This document shows, piece after piece, positions 27,625-37,319 of a stretch of DNA of 64,000 bases. The position numbers and the translations under genes were made by a program. The number at the start of each line of letters is the position of its first letter. Positions within the stretch are counted from its first letter, which is position 1. Source of the stretch: JBJMQS01 sp045802605 (GTDB lineage: Bacteria; Planctomycetota; Planctomycetia; Gemmatales; Gemmataceae); NCBI GenBank assembly GCA_045802605.1, contig JBJMQS010000030.1, positions 252,204 through 316,203 on the forward strand. The letters run 5' to 3'. The notes below the pieces were generated by a model. The model was not told the origin of the DNA and searched no databases. It saw nothing but the letters and a program-made list of their open reading frames with translations.

Positions 27625-28506
27625 TCAATTCCTGTCGCTCTGCACGAACTTCTCGATTTGCTCCCACATCCATTGCGGCTCGTCATACATCACGAAGTGC
27701 TTGGATTTCTCCGCGAAGGCTACCGTCTTGTTGGGCATCTTCTCGACTTGGGCCAGATATCGCTTCTTCAATTCCTCGCTCGTCATCCCAGGAAATGGCG
27801 ACGGCGCCGCGATTAGAAGGAACGGCCCCTTGACCTTGGCAACATCGCCTCGCAGGTCACGGCCAAACAATTCACCCATCGCGGTGGCAAAGGTCTTTTG
27901 ATCGGAGTCAGCCCCCATCTTGAGCACCAGATCGCGCTTGGCCTCGTCCGAGATCCATGCCGAGATGGTGCCCCGCTGTCGTTGCAAGTAAACCTCACGA
28001 GTCGCCGTGGCAATCGCCTTGCTCATTTCGTCGCCACGCTTCTTCGCTTGTTCAGGTGTCGTGTTTGGGTCCACGAGTGCGGCCAAGCACGGCAATCCAT
28101 CCACCGAAACGAGCGGGCCGACGACGTCCGGCGCGTCCATGCCGAGCAGATATGTCATGAACCCACCGAGGCTATGCCCGACAATGATCGGCCGATCGAG
28201 CCTCTTCTCGCGGATGTAATCGACAATCGCATTTTTAGTCGGCTCAATAAATGGCGCCTCGCGCGGTGGCTGCCCGGCAAAGCCGGCGAGCGTCAGAACG
28301 TGGCACTGAAATTTGTCCTTGAAGTGATCGACCGTCTCTTTCCACACGTCTCCCGAACAACCAAGTCCGGGGATCAGAATCATCGGCCGGCCAGTGCCGA
28401 CGACGCGCACGCCGAATGGGGCGGGTGGCTTATCCGCCGAACTGGCTGGCCTGCCCTGCAAACCAATCAAGATGAGTGCCGCAACCAAGCCGATGCGCTT
28501 TTTCAT
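27625..28506 (-). CDS. Secreted alpha/beta hydrolase
   Basis: 293 residues with a signal peptide (IGLVAALILIGLQGRPASSA). The fold markers are the oxyanion motif MILIPGLGCSGDVW, nucleophile IIVGHSLGGFMTYL, and the C-terminal SKHFVMYDEPQ with the histidine. Substrate is unknown. Its ATG overlaps the stop of the YbhN-like gene by four bases, so it is the last gene of a minus-strand operon. Confidence 0.85.
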   Translation of the reverse strand: MKKRIGLVAALILIGLQGRPASSADKPPAPFGVRVVGTGRPMILIPGLGCSGDVWKETVDHFKDKFQCHVLTLAGFAGQPPREAPFIEPTKNAIVDYIREKRLDRPIIVGHSLGGFMTYLLGMDAPDVVGPLVSVDGLPCLAALVDPNTTPEQAKKRGDEMSKAIATATREVYLQRQRGTISAWISDEAKRDLVLKMGADSDQKTFATAMGELFGRDLRGDVAKVKGPFLLIAAPSPFPGMTSEELKKRYLAQVEKMPNKTVAFAEKSKHFVMYDEPQWMWEQIEKFVQSDRN

Positions 28507-29549
28507 GTTTTGTCCTTCGTGATGTCGTTATTACTATCGTCCGGCGTCGCTTTGTCCTTCGGCACGATTTGGGCGGCCACATAGGCACAGGCCGCGAGGA
28601 ACCAGGTCGCCAGCAAAAACGCGAGACTCGCCAGCACGCCCAGCGCCGCGGGCCGGCCGGTGAGTTCGTACATCTTGCCGTAGCTGAACTCCGCTCCGCC
28701 GACGCCGCCGGGCGCGGGGAATAGCGCCTTGATCGCGATGCCGACCGGGACCAACACCAGATGTTCGGAAAGCGATGGCAGTTGATTGTGGTCCGGCGCG
28801 AACACCGATGCACACCGGTCGAATGCCAGCACGTTGAACACATGAACGACGACGGTCATGGCCACCGTGATTGCCACCGCCTTGGGCCGCTTGCTGTAAA
28901 GCCAGAGCGCACGCCACGCTTCCGCGGCCGAGTGGCCAACCACGGGCAACTTTATCAACCGATTCGCGAATTTGTCCGCTCGCCAGGCCGGCAGCAAACC
29001 AAGCAGAATCCACCCCAAGCCGGCGCCGACAATTGCAATCGTCGCCGAGCGGAATACGGCCCACAGCACCGGCGGTGAATTCGAGGTATCCCCAAACGCG
29101 AAGAAGATCGCGCCGGAAATGACGACGAGTAATACTAGCCCGCCGAGCCCCACGGCCCGATCGAAGATGATGCTCGCAAAGGCGGCCGTGCGGCGGTCCT
29201 GCGAGCGATACATCGCCGCCGCTTTGACGAGATCGCCGCCGATCGCGCCGGGCAAGAGCGTGTTAAAGAAATATCCGATCAAGCACAAACGAGCCGTCTG
29301 CCGTGGCGTCTGCGGCAGGTCGAGCGCCCGCACGAGCAGATGCCAACGGACAAATGTCAACAATACAGCCGGCGTGATGAACAACGCCGCGATGACCAGT
29401 GAGCGGTAGTTGATCGGGCCGGTGAGAGCTTGCTTCAGCCCGGGGCCGGGTGTTCCCTCGGGCGGTTCCCAATTCGCGTGCACGACCCACGCCAGGACTG
29501 CCATGCCCAACAGGTATTTGCCAATGTTGATGACCCAGGCACGCCGCAC
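28503..29549 (-). CDS. Lysylphosphatidylglycerol synthase-type membrane protein (YbhN/UPF0104)
   Basis: 348 residues with about eight membrane helices. The motifs FNTLLPGAIGGDLVKAAAMY and LFPAPGGVGGAEFSYG are the two conserved loops of the LPG synthase membrane region family, which includes flippase-like proteins. The aminoacyl transferase domain of MprF is absent, so a role in lipid or glycan translocation is possible but unproven. It ends with an ATGA overlap to the hydrolase gene and starts one base from the end of the ResB-CcsA gene, so the three genes and the lipoprotein gene upstream form one transcription unit. Confidence 0.85.
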   Translation of the reverse strand: MRRAWVINIGKYLLGMAVLAWVVHANWEPPEGTPGPGLKQALTGPINYRSLVIAALFITPAVLLTFVRWHLLVRALDLPQTPRQTARLCLIGYFFNTLLPGAIGGDLVKAAAMYRSQDRRTAAFASIIFDRAVGLGGLVLLVVISGAIFFAFGDTSNSPPVLWAVFRSATIAIVGAGLGWILLGLLPAWRADKFANRLIKLPVVGHSAAEAWRALWLYSKRPKAVAITVAMTVVVHVFNVLAFDRCASVFAPDHNQLPSLSEHLVLVPVGIAIKALFPAPGGVGGAEFSYGKMYELTGRPAALGVLASLAFLLATWFLAACAYVAAQIVPKDKATPDDSNNDITKDKT

Positions 29550-29550
29550 G

Positions 29551-32500
29551 TCAGCTCACCACAACCGGCGGGTGACCTGGCATCTTCGGCGTGTGCGGCG
29601 GGACGTGACTGATGTGCTTCGGTGTGGGCACCAAACCAAGTGCCGCAACAAGAAACATCGCGCCATCGAATGTAACCAGCGCGGTCGCGACGCCGCTGGT
29701 GAAACCGTAGGAATGCAAACCGACCCCCAATTGATTCGTGCCAAACCAAGACCATGCGGTAACGACGTTACCAAGGACCGCCAGGACCGCCATGCCCCGG
29801 GCTTTCACCAAGCCGCCCCAGCGGGCATGCAGTATGAGCGCATTCCATACGACGATCAAGACGGCTCCGTTCTCTTTGGGGTCCCAGCCCCAGAATCGGC
29901 CCCATGATTGGTCGGCCCAAATACCGCCGAGCACGGTGCCGACAAAAGACAACAGCGTGGCAAAGCACACCACTCCATAGACCATGTCGGCCAGTGGCTT
30001 CAGCAACTCGCGATCATGCAATTTGATAAGCCGAGTCACCAGATAAACAATCGCAATGAACCCGGCCACGAACGTCGCCGCATAGCCGGCAGTCACGGCG
30101 ACGACGTGCGTCGCCAGCCAGAAATTTGTATCGAGGACGGCCCGCATCATTTCCAGAGTATCACCGCCAACTCCCAGATAATGTGCGACGAGCAATGTCG
30201 ATGCTCCCAGAACCGCGGCCACCGCGGTCGGCACGCCATTGCGATAAAACCATTCCATCAGCAACAGCACACCCACGGAAACACAGCCGATAAAAACGGC
30301 CGACGAATAGAGATTCGTCACCGGCGGTCGGCCTTGGATGTACATCCGCGCGATGATCGCAAAGATGTGAGCCAGGAAGATGAACATCCCCAGGCCCAGT
30401 GAAGCGCGCGACAAAGTACCGTGCGGCCAAAGCCACGAGACACAGGTCACGACGAATAACCCCACGTACAGCCAGGCGCAATAGTAAAACGGCGCCAGTC
30501 GGTTGAAGAACGTTTCGAAATTCACCTTTTTGTATTCGCTATCCGTGATCTGCCGGTGGTACTTGCTGCGGAAATCGTCGAGTGCCTCATTGAAGCCCTT
30601 CGCATCTCCGGTCCGGTAGCGTTCCATAATGCGGACAAAGCCCAATGCCGCATGTCCGAGTGGCCCAATTCGCTGAAATAATGTCTCGTTGAATTTGCCA
30701 CCTTCTTGCGCAACTATCTGGCGAATGCCGACCATCACTTGGCCAATGGAAAGCCATTCGTCGCTGTCGGCGTCTTGCGGCGGAATCACCAGTGGCGATC
30801 GCAGCCGGGCGACATCTTCATACGCATCCACCCGGCGCGCCAAGTCGAGCAACTTGGATTGAAACAGGTTCAATTTCTTTTCGTCGAGCCGCCGCAATTT
30901 GGCAAACTCGTGCTGAAGCTTCTCATATTGCGGCTGCAACTCTTTGATCGAATAGCGATACGAGCCCGGCCGCACCGGCAACTCCATGAACTTCAGCACG
31001 TCTTCGTTCTCGATCCGAAACACTCGATAGTCGGCTGCCTTCGAGCTGAACATGTCGAGGTCCGACCACACGTCGAGCAACCATCGAATCGCGGAGATCG
31101 TTTCCGACTTCCCGCCGGACTCAATGCTCAACTCCTGCCGAACGCTTAATAATTGGAGCGTGTTGCGAGCGAATGTGTCCAGCGGCTTGATGCGGCCGCC
31201 GTGTACAATCGGCAACTCACCGAATTGAGTCACATGCATCGCTTCGGCAGGCTCGCGCTGAGGCATGCCGGGCAACGCGAAAAAAACCAGACCTGAAAGT
31301 GCCGCGAGCCAGAACGCCGGGCTCTTGAGCCGCGCTTCGACGCTAACGGGCAATTCGCCGAGTTGCCGGTCAAGGAATTTCACGAGCCGCATGCCGAAGT
31401 GCACCACCATGCCCGCGGCGACGACGATGCACGAGATATATGGAAGGAGCCATCCGGGATTGCGAACGACCTGCAGAATCGTCCCGGTGTCGCCGGGCAG
31501 ATATCCGGCTTGGAAGAAAGTCTCGCCTTCGTAACGCAGCGGCGAGTTCATGTAAATGAGCACATCGCGATCTTCGCCACGCTCGGCATCGCTCAAATGA
31601 ACGAGACTCGAGAAGTTCTTCGGCGTGTCGGTGCCGATATAGCTTTCATGGCGGAATTCGATGAGGCGAAGTGAATACGGTTTGTATTCCCGCTTCGGAC
31701 GCAACGCGACGTACCACGTTTGCCCCTCCGCATCCAACGATCGCGGCGGCATCGGTTGCGCATTGAGTCGCCGCGTGGTATTGCGATCGAACCAGGCGCT
31801 CAACAAGCCCGCGGCGATTTCCTCGTTGGTCCCTTTCTTGAAGAATCGGACACGGGCCGACGGGATGTCCTCGCCGGCTTCCGGGTCCACACCGGCGGCT
31901 TCATCGACCTGAAACCGAACTCCGAATCGACGGCCGTCTTGAGTTTGAATCGTGTCCGCGTCGGTGGATTCGGTGACGTAAATCGTCGAGTTCTTGGCGA
32001 ACTCAGCTACCTCGACATCCACGGGCAACTCGGCCGCCTTGATACGGACACCCGTTTGAAGCCGCGAGTGCGGGATGAGAATGTCTTTCCTGGTCGCTCC
32101 ATCGCTGGCTGCAGTGAATGCCAGTTCCCAGCGTTGGGCGACGTCGGTGTAGCTCACCGTTTCCCCGGCCGCGATCGTCATTTTGGCTTCAACTTGAAAC
32201 AGCCCAGTGATCAACTCGCCGACTAGCAGCAGCACGACGCCAACATGGGTCAAGAGAATTCCCGCACGGCTCCAATTGAGCTTGAACCGCACCAGATGTG
32301 CCGCGAGCAGATTCACTAGCAGTGCCGCGCCGATCGACCAGCCGCCGGGAAACGGGAAGCCAATCGCGTCTGGTATTGGCGACGAAGGTTGAATGCCGAA
32401 GAACACGCGCAAGAATCCCACGTAGGTCTGCAGTGGAATCCAGACGTACAAGGAGCGGAAGTACTTCGCGACCACCGTCCATATGCCGGCGTCCATCTGT

Positions 32501-32652
32501 GCCAGCGTGCCGGTGAAGACAAGGACCATCGACAGTGCAAATAAAACGACGGTCAGCCGCAACGACGCCACTGGTGCGAGCAAGTCTCTGGCTCGCCAAG
32601 CCACATGCCGGACTTCGACGTCATCCAGATATTCGGTAGATTCGCCCATCAT
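29551..32652 (-). CDS. ResB-CcsA fusion, cytochrome c assembly (system II)
   Basis: 1033 residues. The N-terminal half is ResB-like: membrane segments (LRLTVVLFALSMVLVFTGTL) and a large periplasmic domain (about 170-390). From about residue 760 the CcsA/CcmC domain contains the heme-handling tryptophan-rich motif WGRFWGWDPKENGAVLIV, with flanking histidines such as the one in VVWNALILHARWG. System II delivers heme to apocytochromes c across the membrane; the fused form is known in several phyla. The central region (about 480-700) is long and soluble, unlike minimal fusions. Its start overlaps the stop of the upstream lipoprotein gene by four bases. Confidence 0.92.
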   Translation of the reverse strand: MMGESTEYLDDVEVRHVAWRARDLLAPVASLRLTVVLFALSMVLVFTGTLAQMDAGIWTVVAKYFRSLYVWIPLQTYVGFLRVFFGIQPSSPIPDAIGFPFPGGWSIGAALLVNLLAAHLVRFKLNWSRAGILLTHVGVVLLLVGELITGLFQVEAKMTIAAGETVSYTDVAQRWELAFTAASDGATRKDILIPHSRLQTGVRIKAAELPVDVEVAEFAKNSTIYVTESTDADTIQTQDGRRFGVRFQVDEAAGVDPEAGEDIPSARVRFFKKGTNEEIAAGLLSAWFDRNTTRRLNAQPMPPRSLDAEGQTWYVALRPKREYKPYSLRLIEFRHESYIGTDTPKNFSSLVHLSDAERGEDRDVLIYMNSPLRYEGETFFQAGYLPGDTGTILQVVRNPGWLLPYISCIVVAAGMVVHFGMRLVKFLDRQLGELPVSVEARLKSPAFWLAALSGLVFFALPGMPQREPAEAMHVTQFGELPIVHGGRIKPLDTFARNTLQLLSVRQELSIESGGKSETISAIRWLLDVWSDLDMFSSKAADYRVFRIENEDVLKFMELPVRPGSYRYSIKELQPQYEKLQHEFAKLRRLDEKKLNLFQSKLLDLARRVDAYEDVARLRSPLVIPPQDADSDEWLSIGQVMVGIRQIVAQEGGKFNETLFQRIGPLGHAALGFVRIMERYRTGDAKGFNEALDDFRSKYHRQITDSEYKKVNFETFFNRLAPFYYCAWLYVGLFVVTCVSWLWPHGTLSRASLGLGMFIFLAHIFAIIARMYIQGRPPVTNLYSSAVFIGCVSVGVLLLMEWFYRNGVPTAVAAVLGASTLLVAHYLGVGGDTLEMMRAVLDTNFWLATHVVAVTAGYAATFVAGFIAIVYLVTRLIKLHDRELLKPLADMVYGVVCFATLLSFVGTVLGGIWADQSWGRFWGWDPKENGAVLIVVWNALILHARWGGLVKARGMAVLAVLGNVVTAWSWFGTNQLGVGLHSYGFTSGVATALVTFDGAMFLVAALGLVPTPKHISHVPPHTPKMPGHPPVVVS

Positions 32653-33641
32653 TCGCTTCCCTCGGGAAAGCGAAGCGATCGCACGAATGATTCAAACGCA
32701 GCTTGTTGCCGGGCGACTTCGTCTGCTGGTCCGCGCATTACGATGAACCAAGATTTGCCGCCGCGCTCAGCCATCACGGCGAGCGTTCGGCGTCTATTGT
32801 CACCTTCTCCGAGCAGATCGACATACGGCGTGGGCTTGCCATCAACGGTCAGTTCCTTCGCCGCGGCACGAATTGCAGCCTCTTCTTGTGTCGGCAGACC
32901 AAGTTGGCGCCGCCATTCATTGACGTTGGCGATGAACCCGCCCGCGTTACCGTCGAGGCCGGTCACGCCGATTGTGACCGTCGACTCGCCATGGCCCGCG
33001 CGGAATTTGACCCCCGAACTGGATGCCGAGATTTGCTCCCAGCCCGCTGATGGTTGGAATGTCAGCTTGCGCGAACTAGCGGTGGAAGATGTTGGTTCAG
33101 CGGCCGGCTCGCCGCGTTTGAGCGGCACCGGCTGCGGACCCGGGTTGAGAAGATCGGCCCACGTCGCATCGACACCCCCGACCTTGATGGTATTTGTCAA
33201 CTTCGGCAATTCAGAATCCGGCACCGGCCCTAGACCAATCTGCCGCCGCCAGCGTTCGACATTTTTCGCCACGCCGGCCGTCTCTTTTCCAAACACCGTG
33301 ATCGGCACTTCCACACCGGATGCACTTCGCAAGGTCGCAAATCGCTCGCGCGTTTTCTTGCCCGAATCAGCCCAATTTTCCGGCAACGTCCAGCTCACGG
33401 GGGGCTCACCATCGGAGAATCTCACCGAATCAATGAGCTTGCCAAAGCCCGATTCATCGGCCGCGACCGCGTCAGCCGGCCCGCTCATTTTGAAGAACCA
33501 GGTCGCATCTCCGTGCGGCACCATCACGATAATCGCTCGCACCGCCTGGCTCGGTTCCTTCGGCACTTCAACAACGCGGATGCCCTCCTCCTGGCACCCG
33601 GCAAGCATGCTGAGGAGGCACGCGACAAACAAGATTCTCAT
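32649..33641 (-). CDS. Predicted lipoprotein with two repeated domains
   Basis: 330 residues from ATG 33641 (MRILFVACLLSMLAGC, Cys 15 as lipobox); a longer frame starts 13 codons upstream. The two halves look duplicated: the first has ATWFFKMSGPADAVAADESG and NVERWRRQIGLGPV, the second has SWFIVMRGPADEVARQQAAF and NVNEWRRQLGLPTQ. I know this repeated pattern from planctomycete proteins beside cytochrome c assembly genes but no function is assigned. It overlaps the ResB-CcsA gene by four bases, so a partner role in that pathway is plausible. Confidence 0.7.
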   Translation of the reverse strand: MRILFVACLLSMLAGCQEEGIRVVEVPKEPSQAVRAIIVMVPHGDATWFFKMSGPADAVAADESGFGKLIDSVRFSDGEPPVSWTLPENWADSGKKTRERFATLRSASGVEVPITVFGKETAGVAKNVERWRRQIGLGPVPDSELPKLTNTIKVGGVDATWADLLNPGPQPVPLKRGEPAAEPTSSTASSRKLTFQPSAGWEQISASSSGVKFRAGHGESTVTIGVTGLDGNAGGFIANVNEWRRQLGLPTQEEAAIRAAAKELTVDGKPTPYVDLLGEGDNRRRTLAVMAERGGKSWFIVMRGPADEVARQQAAFESFVRSLRFPEGSE

Positions 33642-33846
33642 CGAGTTTTGAACCATCACGCAGGTAGGCACGTCATCCATGGGTGAGAGTGATTATAGCA
33701 AAGCAGATGCCCCGGCATTTTTACGTTTTGCGGCCAAACTACCACCCTGACCTGACGATTTCTTCCCAACCTCGGGAAACAACCGGTCGAACGTGAGATT
33801 GCGAATCGTTACAATGGGCTGACCACGTAACGCGGGTTCACGTTGC

Positions 33847-35559
33847 ATGAAGCGCATCGCCACCATCATCATGTCGCTTGCCCTCATCGGCCTGACGCTG
33901 GCACAGCCGCCGCGCAAGGAAGAAGAGGATCCGAAATCCAAGGGCAAGACATTTACACCGATTGACATCGATTCGTTTCCCGATCCGAAGAGCCCATTCA
34001 AACCGGCTCCCAAAGCCAAGGAGCCCGGTGCTCCCGAGGGCCCAGGCGTCACACCGGGCAAAGGCGTTCTTGTTGTAGGCGTGCGACATTTGCCGGAACG
34101 GATGTCGCCCGGTCGGGCTCACACCGACCCTGAACGTTGGGCGCTCGACCTGATCTTCGAGGGCCTCGTGCGGCCCACGACACTCGACGGCGGCACCACG
34201 TTCATAGCGGGCCTGGCGATCGGACCCCCGCGATCTGAACTCGGCGGCCGTGCTTTCACTCTCGACCCCAATGCGACATGGAGCGATGCGAATCACTCGC
34301 CCGTGCTAGCGGGCGATGCACTTTCAAGCGTAGAACGTCTGCGTGCCGCCGGCGATCTCACGCTGGCCGACGCGTTCTCCGATGCCCCGCGCCGGCTGCG
34401 ACTGACGTTTCGCAGCTTGCACCCCGATCCGGCAGCGTTGTGTACATTCAAAATCACGCCGGCCGGCCGCGACGACGATCAGTTCGCGCAACAGCCGATT
34501 GGCAGCGGGCCGTTTATGTACGCCGGCCACGTCAATGAGGGCAAGCGAGACTACGTGGTTTTCAAAGCGAATCCCCAATACAACCAGCGCGCCGGCCGGG
34601 CGAATCGCCCGCAGCTGCGCGAGGTGCGATTTCTTGCCGGGGCCGAACCGCTCGCCGATTTTCGCCGCGGCGTCGTGGATATTGTTCTGGAGGAAAACAC
34701 CACCGCGCTCGCCGCGGCCGCGCCGGCTCCGGAGCCAAAAGAAGAGGCCATCGCCCGGCTCGAAAGTGGGCTCGGGCCCGATGCCCGCATGGCCACCCGG
34801 CCGAGCCGGCGCATTTACTATCTCGCCATCAACCCGATCAAGACCGCGCTTGGCGGCGATAACGGTCGGAACCTCCGCCGCGCGATTGCACTCGGTATCA
34901 ATCGTGAAAAGATTCTCGACGACACTTGGCGGCAAGCCGGCCAGCCGTTTCACCACGCCTTGACGGGTCCCTTCCCGTCCGGCACTTGGCCCTGCGATCC
35001 CGTTGCCGGTTCTCTCGACGATGTCTCTCTCGCAAGATCCGAACTGAAAGCCGGTAAGCCAGCCGGTGGCAAGCTGTCGCTGGTCTACCCGGTCGGCGAG
35101 CCGCTGACCGAAAAAGCGTGCACGCTGATCGCGAGTCAACTCACGCAGCTTGGTATTCCGACAGAGGCCAAGCCGCTTTCGGAACAGGATTTTCGCAAAG
35201 TCGTTTTTACCGAAAAGACATATGACCTGGCGTGGCGGCATTTCGATTATCGCGACGATTGGTTCGACCCCGCATCGCTGTTCACCCCTGAAAATGGCGG
35301 CATCGCCGGGGCGGGCACCGGCCCCTCCCGGCTCGAATCCGCCCTGGCCCGCTGTGCCGCCCGCTGCGAGTTCGCCGCCTTGCGCGACGCACGCCGTCGG
35401 CTGCACGCTGAGTTCCGCGAGGTCATGCCGTTCGTGCCGCTCTGGTCGCCCGACGTTCATATCGTCTTGAAGCGGGCGGTCGAAACGGCACCCGCTCCGG
35501 ATCTGCTGGACCCGATGCAGCCCTTCATCGAAATCGAACGCTGGCGCGTCAACCGATAA
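33847..35559 (+). CDS. ABC transporter substrate-binding protein (peptide type, family 5)
   Basis: 570 residues with an N-terminal signal (IATIIMSLALIGLTLAQ). A Pro-rich linker precedes a family-5 solute-binding fold: RWALDLIFEGLVRP near the start, IGSGPFMYAGHVNEG in the first lobe, RRIYYLAINPIKTALGGDNG, LRRAIALGINREKILDDTW and FVPLWSPDVHIV at the end. Such proteins bind oligopeptides, nickel or sugars outside the membrane. No permease or ATPase gene is near, so the transporter partner is encoded elsewhere, or the protein is used only for binding. Confidence 0.82.
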   Translation: MKRIATIIMSLALIGLTLAQPPRKEEEDPKSKGKTFTPIDIDSFPDPKSPFKPAPKAKEPGAPEGPGVTPGKGVLVVGVRHLPERMSPGRAHTDPERWALDLIFEGLVRPTTLDGGTTFIAGLAIGPPRSELGGRAFTLDPNATWSDANHSPVLAGDALSSVERLRAAGDLTLADAFSDAPRRLRLTFRSLHPDPAALCTFKITPAGRDDDQFAQQPIGSGPFMYAGHVNEGKRDYVVFKANPQYNQRAGRANRPQLREVRFLAGAEPLADFRRGVVDIVLEENTTALAAAAPAPEPKEEAIARLESGLGPDARMATRPSRRIYYLAINPIKTALGGDNGRNLRRAIALGINREKILDDTWRQAGQPFHHALTGPFPSGTWPCDPVAGSLDDVSLARSELKAGKPAGGKLSLVYPVGEPLTEKACTLIASQLTQLGIPTEAKPLSEQDFRKVVFTEKTYDLAWRHFDYRDDWFDPASLFTPENGGIAGAGTGPSRLESALARCAARCEFAALRDARRRLHAEFREVMPFVPLWSPDVHIVLKRAVETAPAPDLLDPMQPFIEIERWRVNR

Positions 35560-35625
35560 CGCTTCATTGCAAATTCAGTCTCCGCCTGAGACAAAGAGTG
35601 ATAGCGGAGCCCCAGGAGCGCAATC

Positions 35626-36282
35626 ATGTTCCAGCCAACGCGGCGAAACTTCTTGGGCACGGCCGTCGCTTTGGGCACAGCCGCGTGGTGGACTACCCCC
35701 GGCGCATTCGCCGAAGACTTGCTCCGTACGCCACGGCAAATGGAAGGCCCCTTCTATCCGGACAAGTTGCCCCTCGACACGGACAACGACCTCCTCATCG
35801 TCAACAACTCACTCACGCCCGCTACTGGCGAGATCACTCACCTCGGCGGCAAAGTGTTGGACACTTCCGGGTCGCCATTGCGCAATGTCCTGGTCGAGAT
35901 TTGGCAGGTCGATGCGAAGGGCGTGTATCTGAACACGCACGACAGCGGCCGTCGCCAGCGCGACGAGAACTTCCAAGGCTATGGCCGATTCCTCACGGGT
36001 TCCTCCGGCGAGTATTACTTCCGCACCATTAAGCCCGTGGCGTATCCGGGCCGCACGCCGCACATACATTTCAAGGTGCGGCGCGGCAACAAGGAACTGC
36101 TGACGACGCAGTGTTACGTCAAAGACCTGGCGAGCAACGACCGCGACGGAGTCCTTCGCGGCGTCCGCGACGCCAAGGCTCGCGACTCCGTGCTGATCGA
36201 TTTCACGCCGTTGAAGGAATCAAAGACTGGCGAATTGAACGCCAAGTTCGATATTGTGTTGGGTGTGACGCCGGAAGCGTGA
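35626..36282 (+). CDS. Intradiol ring-cleavage dioxygenase-like protein, Tat-exported
   Basis: 218 residues. The start RRNFLGTAVALGTAAW is a twin-arginine signal, so the protein folds before export. The Fe(III) ligands appear as Tyr in AKGVYLNTHD and in the PGRTPHIHFKV stretch with two histidines and a preceding Tyr. It resembles protocatechuate dioxygenase-type enzymes, but secreted members in planctomycetes have no proven aromatic substrate. AGGAG lies at a good distance before ATG 35626. No other aromatic degradation gene is adjacent. Confidence 0.85.
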   Translation: MFQPTRRNFLGTAVALGTAAWWTTPGAFAEDLLRTPRQMEGPFYPDKLPLDTDNDLLIVNNSLTPATGEITHLGGKVLDTSGSPLRNVLVEIWQVDAKGVYLNTHDSGRRQRDENFQGYGRFLTGSSGEYYFRTIKPVAYPGRTPHIHFKVRRGNKELLTTQCYVKDLASNDRDGVLRGVRDAKARDSVLIDFTPLKESKTGELNAKFDIVLGVTPEA

Positions 36283-36322
36283 GTCGCCATATTATTCTCG
36301 AAATTTCGCTGAGCAAATATTC

Positions 36323-37309
36323 ATGACGAGGTCCACCGATTGGCGTGCCGCGCTCGCCAGTATCGACCCAGTAACAGCCCAAGCACCCGTCACATTGCAC
36401 GCGGCTCAGTTATTGATGACGCGCGGCCGCAACGTGGAAGCGGAAGCGGCAATTCTCGAGTTCCTCGACTGGCATCCCGATCACCCGCTCGCATTGCAAA
36501 CGCTCGGCGCATTGCTCCGGCGAATGGGCCGATGGGACGAAGCGGTCGCGCCGCTGACGCGAGTCGCCCAGTTAGAGTCGGCACAATTCGCCCAACAACC
36601 GCACGAGCAATCTGAAGTGACGCAGTTTCTCGCCGCGGCTGACGGGTGCAGCGTTGCCCCCGCGACCGCACCAACCGCATTTGTTACCTCACTTTTCGAT
36701 CGTGCTGCCGGTGACTTTGAATCGCGCTTGCGAGGCCATTTGGCATACACCGGCCCGGAGCTTTTGCATCGAGCCATCCAGCAAGTGGCTGGCGAGTCGG
36801 CGCATGACCTCGACATTCTCGATTTGGGCTGTGGAACCGGATTGGCTGGCGTGCTGTTTCGCCCGTTCGCACGCCGTTTGGACGGCGTGGATCTGTCTCC
36901 CAAGATGCTTTCGTTGGCCGAAGCGAAGGGCGTGTATGACCATCTGAGCGAGGCAGAGATCGTCGCCTATTTGGGGACACCGAATCATCGCTATGACCTG
37001 GTTGTCGCCGCGGATGTCTTAGTTTATTTCGGCGACCTCGACGCAATAGTCACGGCCGTGCGTCGCACGCTGAGCGACGGCGGTTGGTTTGCCTTTACGT
37101 GCGAAATGGCGGTCGATACTGACTTCGTTCTGCAGCCAGTCCGCCGCTACGCTCACTCCCGCGACTACCTGTTGCGGCTCGCCGGAGTCCATGGATTCAC
37201 GGTGGCTTACCTCGAAGAGGCCGCGGTGCGCTTCGAAGCGACCCATCCGGTTCGATCATTCGTTTGCGTTTGGGCCAAAAATCCTCGCGAGGCCTGCGGA
37301 ACCACATAG
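36323..37309 (+). CDS. TPR plus SAM-dependent methyltransferase
   Basis: 328 residues. Residues 1-100 are TPR-like (RNVEAEAAILEFLDWHPDHP). From about 125 a class I methyltransferase domain follows, with motif I LDILDLGCGTGLAGVLF and motif II RRLDGVDLSPKMLSLAEAKG, then YDLVVAADVLVYFGDLD. The fusion of TPR and methyltransferase resembles enzymes acting on proteins or quinone precursors, but a substrate cannot be named. The next gene starts 10 bases downstream. Confidence 0.85.
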   Translation: MTRSTDWRAALASIDPVTAQAPVTLHAAQLLMTRGRNVEAEAAILEFLDWHPDHPLALQTLGALLRRMGRWDEAVAPLTRVAQLESAQFAQQPHEQSEVTQFLAAADGCSVAPATAPTAFVTSLFDRAAGDFESRLRGHLAYTGPELLHRAIQQVAGESAHDLDILDLGCGTGLAGVLFRPFARRLDGVDLSPKMLSLAEAKGVYDHLSEAEIVAYLGTPNHRYDLVVAADVLVYFGDLDAIVTAVRRTLSDGGWFAFTCEMAVDTDFVLQPVRRYAHSRDYLLRLAGVHGFTVAYLEEAAVRFEATHPVRSFVCVWAKNPREACGTT

Positions 37310-37319
37310 TATCGAACTT

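Noticed and set aside
34324..35460. A 378-codon minus-strand frame
   Set aside because: Opposite to the substrate-binding protein gene, which has a signal peptide and conserved motifs. No motif in the antisense product.
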